Notes: generated by a model not told the origin, from the letters alone. A stretch of 64,000 bases of DNA from Onishia taeanensis (GCF_003268885.1 NZ_QLSX01000002.1:274280-338279); one strand, 5' to 3'; shown: positions 34,493 to 44,622, counted from the stretch's first letter. Translations and numbers: made by a program.

Positions 34493-37400
34493 TCAGGCCT
34501 CGGCAAGTACTGCTGCCTCTTCGACACCGACCGATACCAAGCGCGAGACCCCGGGCTCCTGCATGGTCACACCCATCAAACGTTCAGCCGCTTCCATGGC
34601 GATCTTGTTGTGGGTGATATAGATGAACTGCACGGTCTCGGACATCTCCTTCACCAACTTGGCATAGCGTCCCACGTTGGCATCATCCAGGGGTGCATCG
34701 ACCTCATCCAGCATGCAAAACGGGGCGGGGTTGAGCTGGAAGATGGCAAATACCAGCGACAGAGCAGTGAGCGCCTTTTCTCCACCCGACAGCAGATGAA
34801 TGGTGCTGTTCTTCTTGCCCGGGGGCCTTGCCATGATGGCGACCCCGGTCTCGAGCAAATCCTCGCCCGTGAGGGTCAACCATGCGGTCCCGCCGCCGAA
34901 GACTTTGGGGAAAAGCGCCTGCAGACCGGCATCGACCTGATCGAAGGTCGCCTTGAAACGGGTGCGGGTCTCCTGATCAATCTTGCGGATCGCCCGGTCG
35001 AGAGTCTCCAGAGCCTCGGTCAGCTCGGCATGCTGGGCCTCCAGGTAGTCGCGCCGTTCGGCCTGCTGGTCGTATTCCTCGATGGCCGCGAGGTTGATGG
35101 CGCCGAGCCGGCGGATCTTGTCGCCCAGGCCGTCGAGGCGCTCGCGCCAGGCAGATTCGGTGGCGTTAGGGTCGAGGTGCTCGGCCAGGGCGTCGGCATC
35201 GTGGTTGAGCTCGGCCAGCTGCTCATCCTGGGCGTCGGCCTTCAATGCCAGGGCCTGAACCTGCATGCGCGCTTCCTGCAACCGCTCGCGGATTCCTTCC
35301 AGGTTACGCTCGTGCTGCTGACGAGCCTGCTCGTCCTCGCGCAGCTGTTCAGTGAAGGCGGCGGTCTTGTCGCGGCAGGCGGTTAGAGCCCGCTCGTCAC
35401 GATCACGCTGGTGCAGCAGCTCTTCCAGGCGCTCGCGATTCTCCTCGTCAGGCTCGCGCAGCATCTCACGGCTCTCTTCGAGCTCGGCGCACTTCTCCTC
35501 GAGGCGGGCGCGGGATTCCTCGGCACGACCCTGCTGCTGACCGAGACCGGCGCGCTCGGTGGTCAGCCGCTGATGATCGAGCGCCAGCTGCTGGGCTCGC
35601 TGGGCCAGCGGACGCTGGCGCGTGCGCAGCGAAGCGAGCCGTTCCTGGGCCTCGCGGCGGGCGCGCTCTAGGCCCTCACGCTCGGCGCTGTCGTCTTCCA
35701 GACGCGCCATCGCGGCCTGCCACTGTTCGCGGGCTTCCTCCAGCGCCAGGGCACGCTCCTCGCGCTGCTCTTCGATGCGCTCAAGCTCTTCGTCGATCTC
35801 CCGGGCACGCGCCTCCAGATGTTCGAGACGGGTGGCGAGGTTGGCCTCGGCGAGCGTCCACTGCTGATGCCGCCCCTGCTGTTCGGTCTCGTCGCGCCGG
35901 CATTGCTCCAGGGTCGCCTCGACGTCCTGGTCGCGACGCTCGAGCGTTGCCAGCTGTTCGTCCAGTGCTGCCAGGGTGACGACGACCTCGTCGAGTTCCG
36001 CGTCTACCTCGTCCCGGCGACGGCGGCTGGTCAGCAGGCTGTCGCTGCCCTGCGCCTCGCCACGCCGGCGCACGAAGCCTTTGCCGAGCCACAGGCCCGC
36101 AGGAGTCACCAGGCTCTCGCCCGGCGGAAGGCTCGAGACCCGCGACCAGGCCTCTTGCTCGTCGGCGACGCAGTGAATACCGGTGAGCAGCAGCGCTGCA
36201 GCACCGGCGCCCTGCACCTTGCCGGCCAGGCCATCGGCATCCAGGCCCTCCAGAACATCCGAGGCCTCAAGGTCGCCATCCAGCAGCGCCAGGTCACCGA
36301 GCGCGGCGGTCTCCGCACTGGCGCCCAGCGCCTGGCGGGCGGTCGCCAGATCGACCAGCCGTGTATTGAGCCAGGGGGCGAGGATCCAGCCGACGACGTC
36401 TTCCCACTCGGTCTCCACCGACAGCCGCTCCCCGAGACGTGGGGCATCATCGAGGCCATGCTCGGCCAGATGCGCTTCCAGGGCGTCGTCGTGATCGGCA
36501 AGCGCCGCTTCGATCAGCGCATCGAGAGAGGCAAGCTCGCCCTGCAGGCTGTTGCGGCGCTGGCGTTCGGCCTCCCGGCGCGCCTCGGCGTCGCGACGCT
36601 CGTCGCGGGTCTGCTGGCGGCGATCCAGCGCCTGCTGACGGCGGTCTTCCAGGGCTTCGCTCTCCAGCTCGGCTTCGGCCAGGCGCTCGGCAAACTCGGC
36701 GCGCTGCTCGCGAAGCTCGCTGGCATCGGGCAGTTCTGCGTGCTGCTGACGGCGGCGCTGCACCTCGGCGGCCAGTGTCTCGACGCCCTGCTCGAGGTTA
36801 CGCACCCGGTCCTGGGCGCGGTCGGCTTCGTGGCTCGCCTGCTGGTGACGCTCGTTGAAGGCCTCCCAGCGCTCGCTATGTTCGGTGTTGGCGGCCTCGG
36901 CTTCCTCGAGAGCCTCTTCGAGCTGGGCCAGCTCTTCGGCGACTTCCTCCTGCTCGGGCCCCAGGGTCTCGAGGCGTTCGTCCAGCGCGGCCAGGCGCTC
37001 GCCATCGCTATCGTTCAGCCGGTCGAGGTCGGCGAGTTCGGCACGGGCGCTTTCCAGATCACGCGCCAGCTGCTGCTCGCGGGTACGGGCGTGCTCGAGG
37101 CTCTGCTCGAGGCGGGCGATGGCGGTGGTGGTTTCATAGAAACGGGCCTGATGGCTCTCGAGTTCCTCGGCGAGGCGATCATGCTCGCTTCTGGCCTGTT
37201 CGAGCCGGGTCTCGCACTGACGTGCACCCAGCACCTCGCGCTCGACGCCGGTCTCGAGCTCGCGGACGCGACTCTCCTGCTCGTTCTGCTCGGCGCGCAG
37301 CGCACGGCCGCGCAGCAGTGCCAACTCGCCCTTGAGCCGGTATTCCTCCTGCTTGAGGGTCTGGTAGCGCTTGGCGGCGTCGGCCTGACGCTTCAGCCGT

Positions 37401-38017
37401 TCGAGCTGCTTGTCGAGCTCTTCGCGGATGTCGTCGAGGCGCTCCAGGTTCTCCTGAGTGCGCCGCATGCGGTTCTCGGTCTCGCGACGGCGCTCCTTGT
37501 ACTTGGAGATGCCGGCGGCTTCTTCGAGGGTCGAACGCAGCTCTTCGGGGCGCGCCTCGACCAGCCGCGAGATCATGCCCTGGCCGATGATGGCGTAGGA
37601 GCGCGGCCCCAGGCCGGTGCCCATGAACAAATCGGCGATGTCGCGGCGCCGGCACTTCTGGCCGTTGAAGAAGTAGCTGGATTGGCTGTCGCGGGTCACC
37701 ACGCGCTTGACGGCGATCTCGGCGTACTGGGCATAGACCCCACCCATGCTGCCGTCGCGGTTGTCGAACAAGAGTTCGATGGAAGCCTGGCCGACCGGCT
37801 TGCGGCCGGTGGAGCCGTTGAAGATGACGTCGGTCATCGACTCGCCGCGCAGGGTCTTGGCCGAGGATTCCCCCATCACCCAGCGCACGGCGTCGATGAC
37901 GTTGGACTTGCCGCAACCGTTGGGGCCGACAATGGCGGTCATGTTGCTGTCAAAGGGCACGGTGACCGGATCGACGAAAGACTTGAAGCCGACCAGTTTG
38001 ATGGACTTGAGCTGCAT
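34493..38017 (-). CDS. smc: Chromosome segregation protein SMC
   Basis: Structural-maintenance-of-chromosomes ATPase of 1174 residues. N-terminal Walker A GPNGCGKSN (32-40) and VRWVMGE; two long coiled coils; a hinge (about 500-650) with FVRRRGEAQGSDSLL near its end. The C-terminal head has signature LLSGGEKALTALSL and Walker B CMLDEVDAPLDD. The start is 2 bp after the ccmI stop, so it is tied to the cytochrome c maturation operon; the zipA promoter must lie in the 256-bp gap after its stop. Its kleisin partner genes (scpAB) are not in the window. Confidence 0.96.
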   Translation of the reverse strand: MQLKSIKLVGFKSFVDPVTVPFDSNMTAIVGPNGCGKSNVIDAVRWVMGESSAKTLRGESMTDVIFNGSTGRKPVGQASIELLFDNRDGSMGGVYAQYAEIAVKRVVTRDSQSSYFFNGQKCRRRDIADLFMGTGLGPRSYAIIGQGMISRLVEARPEELRSTLEEAAGISKYKERRRETENRMRRTQENLERLDDIREELDKQLERLKRQADAAKRYQTLKQEEYRLKGELALLRGRALRAEQNEQESRVRELETGVEREVLGARQCETRLEQARSEHDRLAEELESHQARFYETTTAIARLEQSLEHARTREQQLARDLESARAELADLDRLNDSDGERLAALDERLETLGPEQEEVAEELAQLEEALEEAEAANTEHSERWEAFNERHQQASHEADRAQDRVRNLEQGVETLAAEVQRRRQQHAELPDASELREQRAEFAERLAEAELESEALEDRRQQALDRRQQTRDERRDAEARREAERQRRNSLQGELASLDALIEAALADHDDALEAHLAEHGLDDAPRLGERLSVETEWEDVVGWILAPWLNTRLVDLATARQALGASAETAALGDLALLDGDLEASDVLEGLDADGLAGKVQGAGAAALLLTGIHCVADEQEAWSRVSSLPPGESLVTPAGLWLGKGFVRRRGEAQGSDSLLTSRRRRDEVDAELDEVVVTLAALDEQLATLERRDQDVEATLEQCRRDETEQQGRHQQWTLAEANLATRLEHLEARAREIDEELERIEEQREERALALEEAREQWQAAMARLEDDSAEREGLERARREAQERLASLRTRQRPLAQRAQQLALDHQRLTTERAGLGQQQGRAEESRARLEEKCAELEESREMLREPDEENRERLEELLHQRDRDERALTACRDKTAAFTEQLREDEQARQQHERNLEGIRERLQEARMQVQALALKADAQDEQLAELNHDADALAEHLDPNATESAWRERLDGLGDKIRRLGAINLAAIEEYDQQAERRDYLEAQHAELTEALETLDRAIRKIDQETRTRFKATFDQVDAGLQALFPKVFGGGTAWLTLTGEDLLETGVAIMARPPGKKNSTIHLLSGGEKALTALSLVFAIFQLNPAPFCMLDEVDAPLDDANVGRYAKLVKEMSETVQFIYITHNKIAMEAAERLMGVTMQEPGVSRLVSVGVEEAAVLAEA

Positions 38018-38019
38018 GG

Positions 38020-39354
38020 TTAGTCGTCGGCCTCGCTGCTGCTGGTGGCGACGACCCGGTCGATGATCACCTCGACCGGGGCGCCCGCCTCTTCGACACC
38101 CGCCGCTGAAACAGGTACCGCCGCGTGCTCGCCGACCAGATCGCCGGGCTGAGGCCTTGCCTGACCGCTGGGCGAGACCCGCACCACGAGGCGCGCCTCT
38201 GCCACCTGGGAAAGCTTGGCCATGGGGCTCATGGCATCACCGTCATCGAGGCGCACCGTCAGCGGCAGGTCACCAACCGTGGCGCGCACGATGGCCAGCG
38301 GCGGACGCTCTCCGGCCACATCGCGAGCCACCACGAAGACGCTGGCCCCGGCACCGACCCGTTCGGCGAGGCGCTCATCCAGGCGCACCCGCACGCTGAT
38401 GCCGGGACCATTGGCGGCCGCCTGGCTAGCCGCGTTCTGGGTAGCGCTAGCCTGACCAGAGGCTGTCTGATCACGTTCTGTCTGACCCAGTGCTACCTGA
38501 CCCAGCCGCGACTGCGCCACGGCGATGCCCTGGCGCAGGGACTCGGCGGCGGCCGGATTGTTGAAGCCGGCCACGGCGCGCCGCCAGTAGTCGATGGCCT
38601 CTTCATAACGCCCGTGGTCGAAGGCCTCGATGCCCAGCATGCCAAGGATGGTCGGCTCACGCGGGTCCTTGTCGAGGGTCTCGTCGACCAGCGCCTGCAC
38701 CTCAGACGTCAGGGTGCGGTTGGCGGCGAAGAACTGGATCTGCGCCAGCTGGGCGAGCAGCGACGGCTGGCGGCCTTCCAGCGCGACCAGCCGCTCCAGG
38801 GCGGCCACGGCCTGTGTGGGCTGACCATTGTCACGGTACAGCGGAAAAAGAGAGGCCCAGACGTTGGGGTTGTCGGGCTGACGGGTGGCTTCCTCTTCGA
38901 GGCGATTGATCATCATCGCCGGCGAGCCGTCGGGGGCCTGACGCACCTCCTGTTGCACGGCATAGAGGGCCAGATCGCCGGAGGCGCCCTGCTGGCTATA
39001 CCAGACGAAGGCCGCCACGGCCACCGCCACCATTGTGATCGGCACCATCAGTCGGCCGGCGCCGGCTGGCTTGAGCGGGCGCGTGGCTCGTGTTGCGGTG
39101 TCCTCGAGCAGGCTGCGTTCGAGCTCCAGGTGATCCTCGTCGAAGCGCGCATCATCGATCTCGCCGCGCTCCCGAGCGGCCTCCAGGGAGGCCCGGCGCC
39201 GGCGATAGATGGCCAGGTTCTGCTCGGCGCTGCGATCGGCATCCTCATAGGAACGCTGGGTCTTGGCGAGAGCACTGGCGCGGCGCAGCGGCAGGGCCAG
39301 CAGCCACAGCGCCGGCAGCAGCAGCACGGCCAGGGCGAGCCAGAGTAGGGTCAT
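38020..39354 (-). CDS. ccmI: Cytochrome c biogenesis protein CcmI (CycH)
   Basis: Holds apocytochrome c for heme ligation. 444 residues: membrane helix 1 at the N-terminus, a cytoplasmic helical loop, helix 2 at about 103-119, then a periplasmic TPR domain (about 150-270). After it comes a low-complexity Gly/Gln/Ala linker (about 282-311) made of pentapeptides ending in Q, encoded by six 15-bp DNA repeats. It is followed by a beta-rich C-terminal domain with VRVRLDERLAERVGAG. The start is directly after the ccmH stop (39355) and smc follows 2 bp after the end. Confidence 0.9.
   Translation of the reverse strand: MTLLWLALAVLLLPALWLLALPLRRASALAKTQRSYEDADRSAEQNLAIYRRRRASLEAARERGEIDDARFDEDHLELERSLLEDTATRATRPLKPAGAGRLMVPITMVAVAVAAFVWYSQQGASGDLALYAVQQEVRQAPDGSPAMMINRLEEEATRQPDNPNVWASLFPLYRDNGQPTQAVAALERLVALEGRQPSLLAQLAQIQFFAANRTLTSEVQALVDETLDKDPREPTILGMLGIEAFDHGRYEEAIDYWRRAVAGFNNPAAAESLRQGIAVAQSRLGQVALGQTERDQTASGQASATQNAASQAAANGPGISVRVRLDERLAERVGAGASVFVVARDVAGERPPLAIVRATVGDLPLTVRLDDGDAMSPMAKLSQVAEARLVVRVSPSGQARPQPGDLVGEHAAVPVSAAGVEEAGAPVEVIIDRVVATSSSEADD
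38422..38511. repeat. 15-bp tandem repeat within the ccmI linker
   Basis: Six 15-bp units; the last four (38452-38511) share the plus-strand core CTGACC(C/A)AG or CTGATCACG. Each unit gives a pentapeptide ending in Gln in the ccmI frame. Confidence 0.7.
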
Positions 39355-39900
39355 TCAGTGATCTCCTGATGGATCAGGGGGTCGATTGATCAGGGCATCC
39401 AGGCGCGCGCGCTCCTCGGCCGAGAGCTCGCGGGCCGACGCGCGGCGCCGGCGGCGCACGATCAGCGCCACCAATACGCCGCCGAGCAGCACCAGAGCGG
39501 CGGGCAGGCCCCACAGCAGCAGGGTGCGATCCTCCAGGCGCGGATTGTAGAGCACATAGTCACCGAAGCGAGCGACCATGAAGTCCTGAATCTCGCGGTC
39601 GCTGCGGCCTTCGCGCAACAGCGCCGCGACCCGCTCGCGCATGTCCTTGGCCACCGGCGAGTTGGAATCACCGATCGCCTGGTTCTGGCACTTCGGGCAG
39701 CGCAGGGCGCCGGTCAGGGAACGGTAACGCTCGGCGGTCACCGGGGAGTCGAAGTCGCGCACCTCGACCGCCGCTCGGGCCGTCTCGACGGAAAGCCCCA
39801 TCAGCAGTGAAAGCAACAGCGCCGCGAGCAGCGTAAGGCCGAGACGCCCCCTGACGGCAAACAAGGTCGCAACGGGAGACGCGGCGGAGGTCATTGCCAT
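39355..39900 (-). CDS. ccmH: Cytochrome c biogenesis protein CcmH
   Basis: 181 residues. Signal-anchor at about 17-43, periplasmic domain with the thioredoxin-like motif LRCPKCQNQ (active cysteines of the LRCxxC type), a membrane helix at about 127-147, and a basic C-terminal tail. Reduces the apocytochrome or CcmG-linked disulfide before heme attachment. Overlaps the ccmG end by 10 nt and abuts ccmI. E. coli fuses CcmH and CcmI; here they are separate, as in Pseudomonas. Confidence 0.95.
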   Translation of the reverse strand: MAMTSAASPVATLFAVRGRLGLTLLAALLLSLLMGLSVETARAAVEVRDFDSPVTAERYRSLTGALRCPKCQNQAIGDSNSPVAKDMRERVAALLREGRSDREIQDFMVARFGDYVLYNPRLEDRTLLLWGLPAALVLLGGVLVALIVRRRRRASARELSAEERARLDALINRPPDPSGDH

Positions 39901-40418
39901 TTGCGCACCTCCGGCATGATGGTCTCGGTGACGTCCTCGGGGGTGATATAGCCGGTGTGGTGATAGCGGATCACCCCATCGGCATCGACCAGGAAGGTCT
40001 CCGGCGCGCCGTAGACGCCTAGCTCGAAGCCAAGCTCGCCCTCGGGATCGAACAGGTTGACCTCGAAGGGGTTGCCGAACTCCTCGAGAAAGGCGCGCCC
40101 CTTCTCGCGGCTGTCCTTGTAGTCGACGCCGACCAGCCGCACGTCGCGCTCCGCAAGATCAAGCAGCTGCGGCATCTCCTGCTTGCAGGTGGGACACCAT
40201 TCGCCCCAGACGTTGACCAGGGTCACCTCGCCGCGAAGCAGCGAAGCGTCGAAACTCGCCTCGGAATCCTCGAGGCTCGACAGCGTGAAGGCCGGGAAGT
40301 CCCGAGCCAGCAGCGCCGAATCCCGGGACGAAGGGTCCAACGACAGGCTGCGGTAGAGAAGCCCCGCCAGGGCGATGAAAAGCAGCAGCGGAATGGCCAG
40401 CAACAGACGACGCTTCAT
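39891..40418 (-). CDS. ccmG: Thiol:disulfide interchange protein CcmG (DsbE)
   Basis: 175 residues. Membrane anchor (about 5-24) and a periplasmic thioredoxin domain with active site WCPTC and the GVYGAPETFLVD segment specific to CcmG. Keeps apocytochrome cysteines reduced. Overlaps ccmF by 4 nt. Confidence 0.95.
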   Translation of the reverse strand: MKRRLLLAIPLLLFIALAGLLYRSLSLDPSSRDSALLARDFPAFTLSSLEDSEASFDASLLRGEVTLVNVWGEWCPTCKQEMPQLLDLAERDVRLVGVDYKDSREKGRAFLEEFGNPFEVNLFDPEGELGFELGVYGAPETFLVDADGVIRYHHTGYITPEDVTETIMPEVRKWQ

Positions 40419-42448
40419 GCCCGTGCCTCCTTTCGCGTATCCCGCGGCGAATCGTCAGGCGCGGCGCCCAGCTCGCCCTGTGGCCGGGCGCTGCGCGCCT
40501 TGACGCGCTTGCGATAACGCCGGTCGATCACCGCCACCAGCCCACCGGTGGCCATCAGCAACGCTCCGAGCCACAGCCAGCGCACGAAGGGCTTGAACTG
40601 AATGCGCAGCGCCCAGGAACCGTCGTCCAGCTCTTCGCCCATCGCCACATATAGGTCGCGCAGGAGCCCGGGACGCAGGGCGACCTGGGTCATCGGCATG
40701 CCGCGGGCGATATAGACGCGCTTCTCAGGGTGCATGGTGAAGAGGCGCGCCTCGCCGCCGCGGCTGACCGCAATGGTCGCGGTATCGGCCAGGTAGTTGG
40801 GGCCTCGCTGCTGGCCAAGTCCGGTCATGGTGAAGTCATAGCCCGCCACGGTGACGCTTTCGCCCACGTCGAGGCGCACGTTGCGCTCGACGTTGTAGTG
40901 CGAGACCACGGTGACGCCGACGATCGTCACCGCAAGGCCCAGATGACCAAGCACCATGCCCCAGTAGGCCGGCGACAGACGCCTGAGGGCCGAGAGCGGC
41001 GCGTCCGAACGCCGAACCTTGTCGACAAGATCACGCACCAGCGGCAGCACCACCCAAAGCGCCGAGACCAGCCCGAGCGACACCCAGAGGTTCCACTCGC
41101 CGCCATAGATCAGAGGGGCCAGAAGGCCGATCACCAGCGCGGTGATGCCGGAAAGCGCCAGGCGACGGGCAAGCTCGCGGCCCGGCATGGCCTTCCAGCG
41201 CGACAGCGGGCCCAGCCCCATGAACACGCAGAGAATCACCGTCAGCGGCACGAAGAGCGCATTGAAGTACGGCGGGCCGACGCTGATCTTGCCAAGGTCC
41301 AGGGCATCCAGCACCAGCGGGTAGAGCGTGCCGAGCAGCACGGTGACGGTCATGATCACCAGCAGGATGTTGTTGATCAGCAGCAGCGCATCCCGCGACA
41401 GCCAGCTAAAGCGCACCGCATGGCTGACTCTGGGCGCGCGCAGGGCGAACACCGCTAGCGACGCGCCCACGGTGATGCCCAGCAGCGCGAGGATGAACAT
41501 GCCCCGCGACGGGTCGTTGGCGAAGGCATGCACCGAGGTCAGCACCCCCGAGCGCACCAGGAAGGTACCGAGCAGCGACAGCGAAAAGGTGGTGATGGCC
41601 AGCAGCACCGTCCAGCTCTTGAAGGAGCCGCGCTTCTCGGTCACGGCCAGCGAATGGATCAGCGCGGTGCCGGCCAACCAGGGCAGCAGGGAGGCGTTCT
41701 CGACCGGGTCCCAGAACCACCAGCCGCCCCAGCCCAGCTCGTAGTAGGCCCACCAGCTGCCCAGCGCGATGCCGACGGTCAGAAAGGCCCAGGCGATATT
41801 GGTCCAGGGACGCGCCCAGCGGGTCCAGGCGGCATCGAGCCGACCACCAAGCAGGGCGGCAATGGCGAAGGCGAACACCACCGAGAACCCCACATAGCCC
41901 ATGTAGAGCATCGGCGGATGGATGATCAGGCCGAAGTCCTGCAGCAGCGGATTGAGGTCGGCGCCATCCTGTGGCGGTATCGGCAGCACCCGCGTGAAGG
42001 GGTTGGAGGTCACCAGCACGAAGGTCAGAAAGCCAGCGCTCACTAGCCCCATGACCCCCAGCACCCGCGCCAGCATATCCCTTGGCAATTCCCGGGAGAA
42101 CAGGCTGGCGGCGAAGCCCCAGGCGCCAAGCAGCAGGCTCCACAGCAGCACCGAGCCCTCATGATTGCCCCAGACGGCGCTGGCCTTGTAGTACCAGGGC
42201 AGCATCGAATTGGAGTTGTTGGCGACGTTGGCGACGCTGAAGTCATCCAGCAGGTAGCTTGCGGTCAGGCAGGCGTAGGCGATAAACAGAAACAACAGCT
42301 GGCCCGCCGCCATGGGTTGGGCAAAGGCCATCCACAGCGGGCGGCGGGTGGCCGCCCCGGCCAGCGGCACCACCGCCTGGACCAGGGCCAGCAGCAGGGC
42401 CAGCACCAGCGCGAAGTGGCCGAGTTCGGGAATCATCTCAATCAGCAT
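40415..42448 (-). CDS. ccmF: Heme lyase subunit CcmF
   Basis: Large membrane protein (677 residues, about 15 helices) that joins heme to apocytochrome c together with CcmH and CcmI. The tryptophan-rich WWD domain is clear: GWGGWWFWDPVENASLLPW at about 232-250. The C-terminal hydrophilic tail is rich in Arg and Asp. It ends 4 nt inside ccmG and starts 12 bp after ccmE. Confidence 0.96.
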   Translation of the reverse strand: MLIEMIPELGHFALVLALLLALVQAVVPLAGAATRRPLWMAFAQPMAAGQLLFLFIAYACLTASYLLDDFSVANVANNSNSMLPWYYKASAVWGNHEGSVLLWSLLLGAWGFAASLFSRELPRDMLARVLGVMGLVSAGFLTFVLVTSNPFTRVLPIPPQDGADLNPLLQDFGLIIHPPMLYMGYVGFSVVFAFAIAALLGGRLDAAWTRWARPWTNIAWAFLTVGIALGSWWAYYELGWGGWWFWDPVENASLLPWLAGTALIHSLAVTEKRGSFKSWTVLLAITTFSLSLLGTFLVRSGVLTSVHAFANDPSRGMFILALLGITVGASLAVFALRAPRVSHAVRFSWLSRDALLLINNILLVIMTVTVLLGTLYPLVLDALDLGKISVGPPYFNALFVPLTVILCVFMGLGPLSRWKAMPGRELARRLALSGITALVIGLLAPLIYGGEWNLWVSLGLVSALWVVLPLVRDLVDKVRRSDAPLSALRRLSPAYWGMVLGHLGLAVTIVGVTVVSHYNVERNVRLDVGESVTVAGYDFTMTGLGQQRGPNYLADTATIAVSRGGEARLFTMHPEKRVYIARGMPMTQVALRPGLLRDLYVAMGEELDDGSWALRIQFKPFVRWLWLGALLMATGGLVAVIDRRYRKRVKARSARPQGELGAAPDDSPRDTRKEARA

Positions 42449-42460
42449 GGCAACTCCGGG

Positions 42461-42961
42461 TCAGTAGGCACCGCCGCTCGCGCTACCGGCCTTGGGGGTG
42501 CTGTCACCGCCGGCGGACGAATAGTCGGCAGGGGAATAGCCGGCGGCCTTCAGGGCGTCGGCGACCTCGCGGGGCATGTAGTTCTCGTCGTGCTTGGCGA
42601 GCACCTCGCTTGCCGTCAGGTGACCCTCGCCGTCGAGCTGGCCGACTACCACCACGCCCTGCCCCTCGCGGAAGAGGTCGGGCAGGATGCCGCTGTAGCG
42701 TACTTCGAGATCCTCGACGAAATCGGTGATCACGAAGGTGACATCCAGGCTCTCGGGGTCCCGGGCGACGCTGTTCTCCTTGACCATGCCACCGGCACGC
42801 AGGGTGCGGCTTACCGGCGCCTCGCCGGCGGCGATCTGCACCGGACTGAAGAACAGGTTGATGTTGCTGCGCAGGGCATACAGGGTCAGGCCGATCGCCA
42901 GCGCGGCCAGGGCCACCAAGCCAAGGATGACGAAGAGCTTCTGCTTGCGCTTAGGATGCAT
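42461..42961 (-). CDS. ccmE: Heme chaperone CcmE
   Basis: Carries heme covalently from CcmC to CcmF. 166 residues from ATG 42961, which is the family start (MHPKRKQKL); a longer frame upstream is only ccmD sequence read in another frame. Membrane anchor at about 9-29, OB-fold domain, heme-attachment H124 in the HDENYMP motif with Y128. The C-terminal tail is flexible (Ser/Gly-rich). Overlaps the ccmD end by 11 nt. Confidence 0.95.
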   Translation of the reverse strand: MHPKRKQKLFVILGLVALAALAIGLTLYALRSNINLFFSPVQIAAGEAPVSRTLRAGGMVKENSVARDPESLDVTFVITDFVEDLEVRYSGILPDLFREGQGVVVVGQLDGEGHLTASEVLAKHDENYMPREVADALKAAGYSPADYSSAGGDSTPKAGSASGGAY

Positions 42962-43151
42962 CGCGGTCGGTCCTCGGGTTGGCGGCTTCACGGCGCGCCC
43001 GGCGTTCAAGATCACGGAGCAGGCCGCGGCGTTCTCGCCGGGCATGCAGCACGCTGCCCACCATGGCGAGGGCCGTGACTGCCCAGGCGGACCACACGTA
43101 GGTGCCATAACCGCCCATGGCGAAGAAGGCGTCGAGGGAATCGAAAGCCAT
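42951..43151 (-). CDS. ccmD: Heme exporter protein CcmD
   Basis: 66 residues. Small membrane protein with one helix (about 17-37) and a basic cytoplasmic tail. The N-terminal FFAMGGYGTYVWSAWA pattern is the CcmD signature. Helps release holo-CcmE from the CcmABC complex. Overlaps ccmC by 1 nt and ccmE by 11. Confidence 0.92.
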   Translation of the reverse strand: MAFDSLDAFFAMGGYGTYVWSAWAVTALAMVGSVLHARRERRGLLRDLERRARREAANPRTDRDAS

Positions 43152-43891
43152 CAGGCGCCTCCCGCGGCGAGTTCACGCACCCAGTGCTTGCCGGCCTCGC
43201 GGCGCAGGATCTCGCTGCGGGTTCGCATCAGGGTCATGGCCATAAAGAAAGCATAGAAGCCCAGGACCATCAGCAGCAGCGGCCACCACATCTCGACCGG
43301 CATCGAGGGACGCGAGGTGATCGAGAAAGACGCCGGCTGATGCAGGGTGTACCACCAGTCGACGGAATACTTGATCACCGGAATATTGATCACCCCGACC
43401 ATGGCCAGCACCGAGGCGGCCCGAGAACCGCTGTCGCGGCTGGCAAAGGCGCCGCGCAGGGCGATCACGCCCAAGTACAGAAACAGCAGAATCAGCATCG
43501 AGGTCAGGCGGGCATCCCAGATCCACCAGGTGCCCCAGGTGGGCATGCCCCACACCGAGCCGGTGAACAGCGCCACGAAGGTCATCACCGCGCCCAGCGG
43601 CGCCATCACCGCGGCCGCCATGTCGGCGACCTTGATCTTCCAGACCATGAACACCAGCGCCGCCGCCGCCATGGAAACGAAGATCGACTGGGCGAGGAAG
43701 GCCGCCGGCACATGCACATAGATGATGCGAAAGCTGTCGCCCTGCTGGTAGTCGGCCGGGGCAAAGGCGAGCCCCCAGACGCTGCCAATGAGGATCAGGG
43801 CCACCGCCAGGGTCCAGCACCAGGGCAGGAGCCTTCCGCTAATACCATAGAACCACTTGGGTGATCCCAGCTTGTGAATGAACGCCCACAT
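43151..43891 (-). CDS. ccmC: Heme transporter subunit CcmC
   Basis: 246 residues from ATG 43891 (E. coli 245), chosen because it aligns with the family N-terminus MWxxxHKL; the upstream extension to 43945 is rejected. Six membrane helices and the WWD motif [13 protein letters not shown]. Loads heme onto CcmE. Starts 13 bp after the ccmB stop; an AAGGAAT ribosome site lies upstream. Confidence 0.95.
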   Translation of the reverse strand: MWAFIHKLGSPKWFYGISGRLLPWCWTLAVALILIGSVWGLAFAPADYQQGDSFRIIYVHVPAAFLAQSIFVSMAAAALVFMVWKIKVADMAAAVMAPLGAVMTFVALFTGSVWGMPTWGTWWIWDARLTSMLILLFLYLGVIALRGAFASRDSGSRAASVLAMVGVINIPVIKYSVDWWYTLHQPASFSITSRPSMPVEMWWPLLLMVLGFYAFFMAMTLMRTRSEILRREAGKHWVRELAAGGA

Positions 43892-43904
43892 ACCCCGACA
43901 TTCC

Positions 43905-44564
43905 TTATCCGTTGATACTGATGCGTAGCGAAGCGGCAATGGCAAAGGGCGCCAGCATAAGCGCCCCGCAGCAAAGCGCGCCGAGTATCGCCAGGTGCGG
44001 GCCCACCGGATCGCCGATGATCGCCGCCTGCACGGCGCCGGTGCCGAAGATCAGCACCGGAATATTCAGCGGCAGCACCAGCAGCGAGAGCAGTACGCCA
44101 CCCCGGGACAGGCCGACCGTCAGGGCCGCGCCGATGGCGCCAATCAGGCTCAGGCTGACGCTACCCAGCGCCAGTGACAGCGACAGCACCAGGTAGCTCT
44201 CGGCCGGCAGCGCCAGCAGAAGCCCCAGCAACGGCGCCATCAGCGCCAGCGGCAGCCCAGTCATCAGCCAGTGCACGGCGACCTTGCCGAGCACCAGCGC
44301 CGACAGCGGCTGAGGCGCAAGCAGCAGCTGCTCAAGGCTGCCATCTTCGAAGTCGGCGCGAAACAGCGCATCCAGCGACAACAGCGTCGCCAGCAGCGCC
44401 GCCACCCACAAAAGCCCCGGCGCGATGGTGGCCAACAGTGCCTGCTGCGGCGAGATGCCCAGCGGAAACAGGGTAATCACCAGGGCGAAGAACGCCAGAG
44501 GGTTCAGGATATCGCTGCGCCGGCGCGCGGCGATGATCAGGTCGCGCTTGAAGATGGCGACCAT
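43905..44564 (-). CDS. ccmB: Heme ABC exporter permease CcmB
   Basis: 219 residues (E. coli 220), six membrane helices; family sequence starts at ATG 44564 with [19 protein letters not shown]. Start alternatives at 44636 and 44654 lie inside ccmA; the one at 44636 has a GGGGGAG tract 2-8 nt before it, too close for a good site. With CcmA it forms the ATPase module that releases holo-CcmE. Confidence 0.9.
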   Translation of the reverse strand: MVAIFKRDLIIAARRRSDILNPLAFFALVITLFPLGISPQQALLATIAPGLLWVAALLATLLSLDALFRADFEDGSLEQLLLAPQPLSALVLGKVAVHWLMTGLPLALMAPLLGLLLALPAESYLVLSLSLALGSVSLSLIGAIGAALTVGLSRGGVLLSLLVLPLNIPVLIFGTGAVQAAIIGDPVGPHLAILGALCCGALMLAPFAIAASLRISING

Positions 44565-44622
44565 AGCGACGCCGAGGCCGTCGCGGGGCTCCACCCTCTC
44601 GACCGCACTCGACGGGCACCTG

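Noticed and set aside
35819-38023. 734-codon plus-strand frame opposite smc
   Set aside because: Antisense shadow of a GC-rich coiled-coil gene; no ribosome site and leucine/glycine-rich translation without a family. The same applies to long frames opposite alaS (57362-59476), ligA (30353-32482), cydA (15663-17210) and cydD (19370-21043).
43892-43945. Upstream start for ccmC, and similar upstream starts for ccmE, recA, alaS, lysC, csrA and pncC
   Set aside because: Extensions lack family similarity and lie in promoters or neighbouring genes; internal starts match the known N-termini and have ribosome sites.
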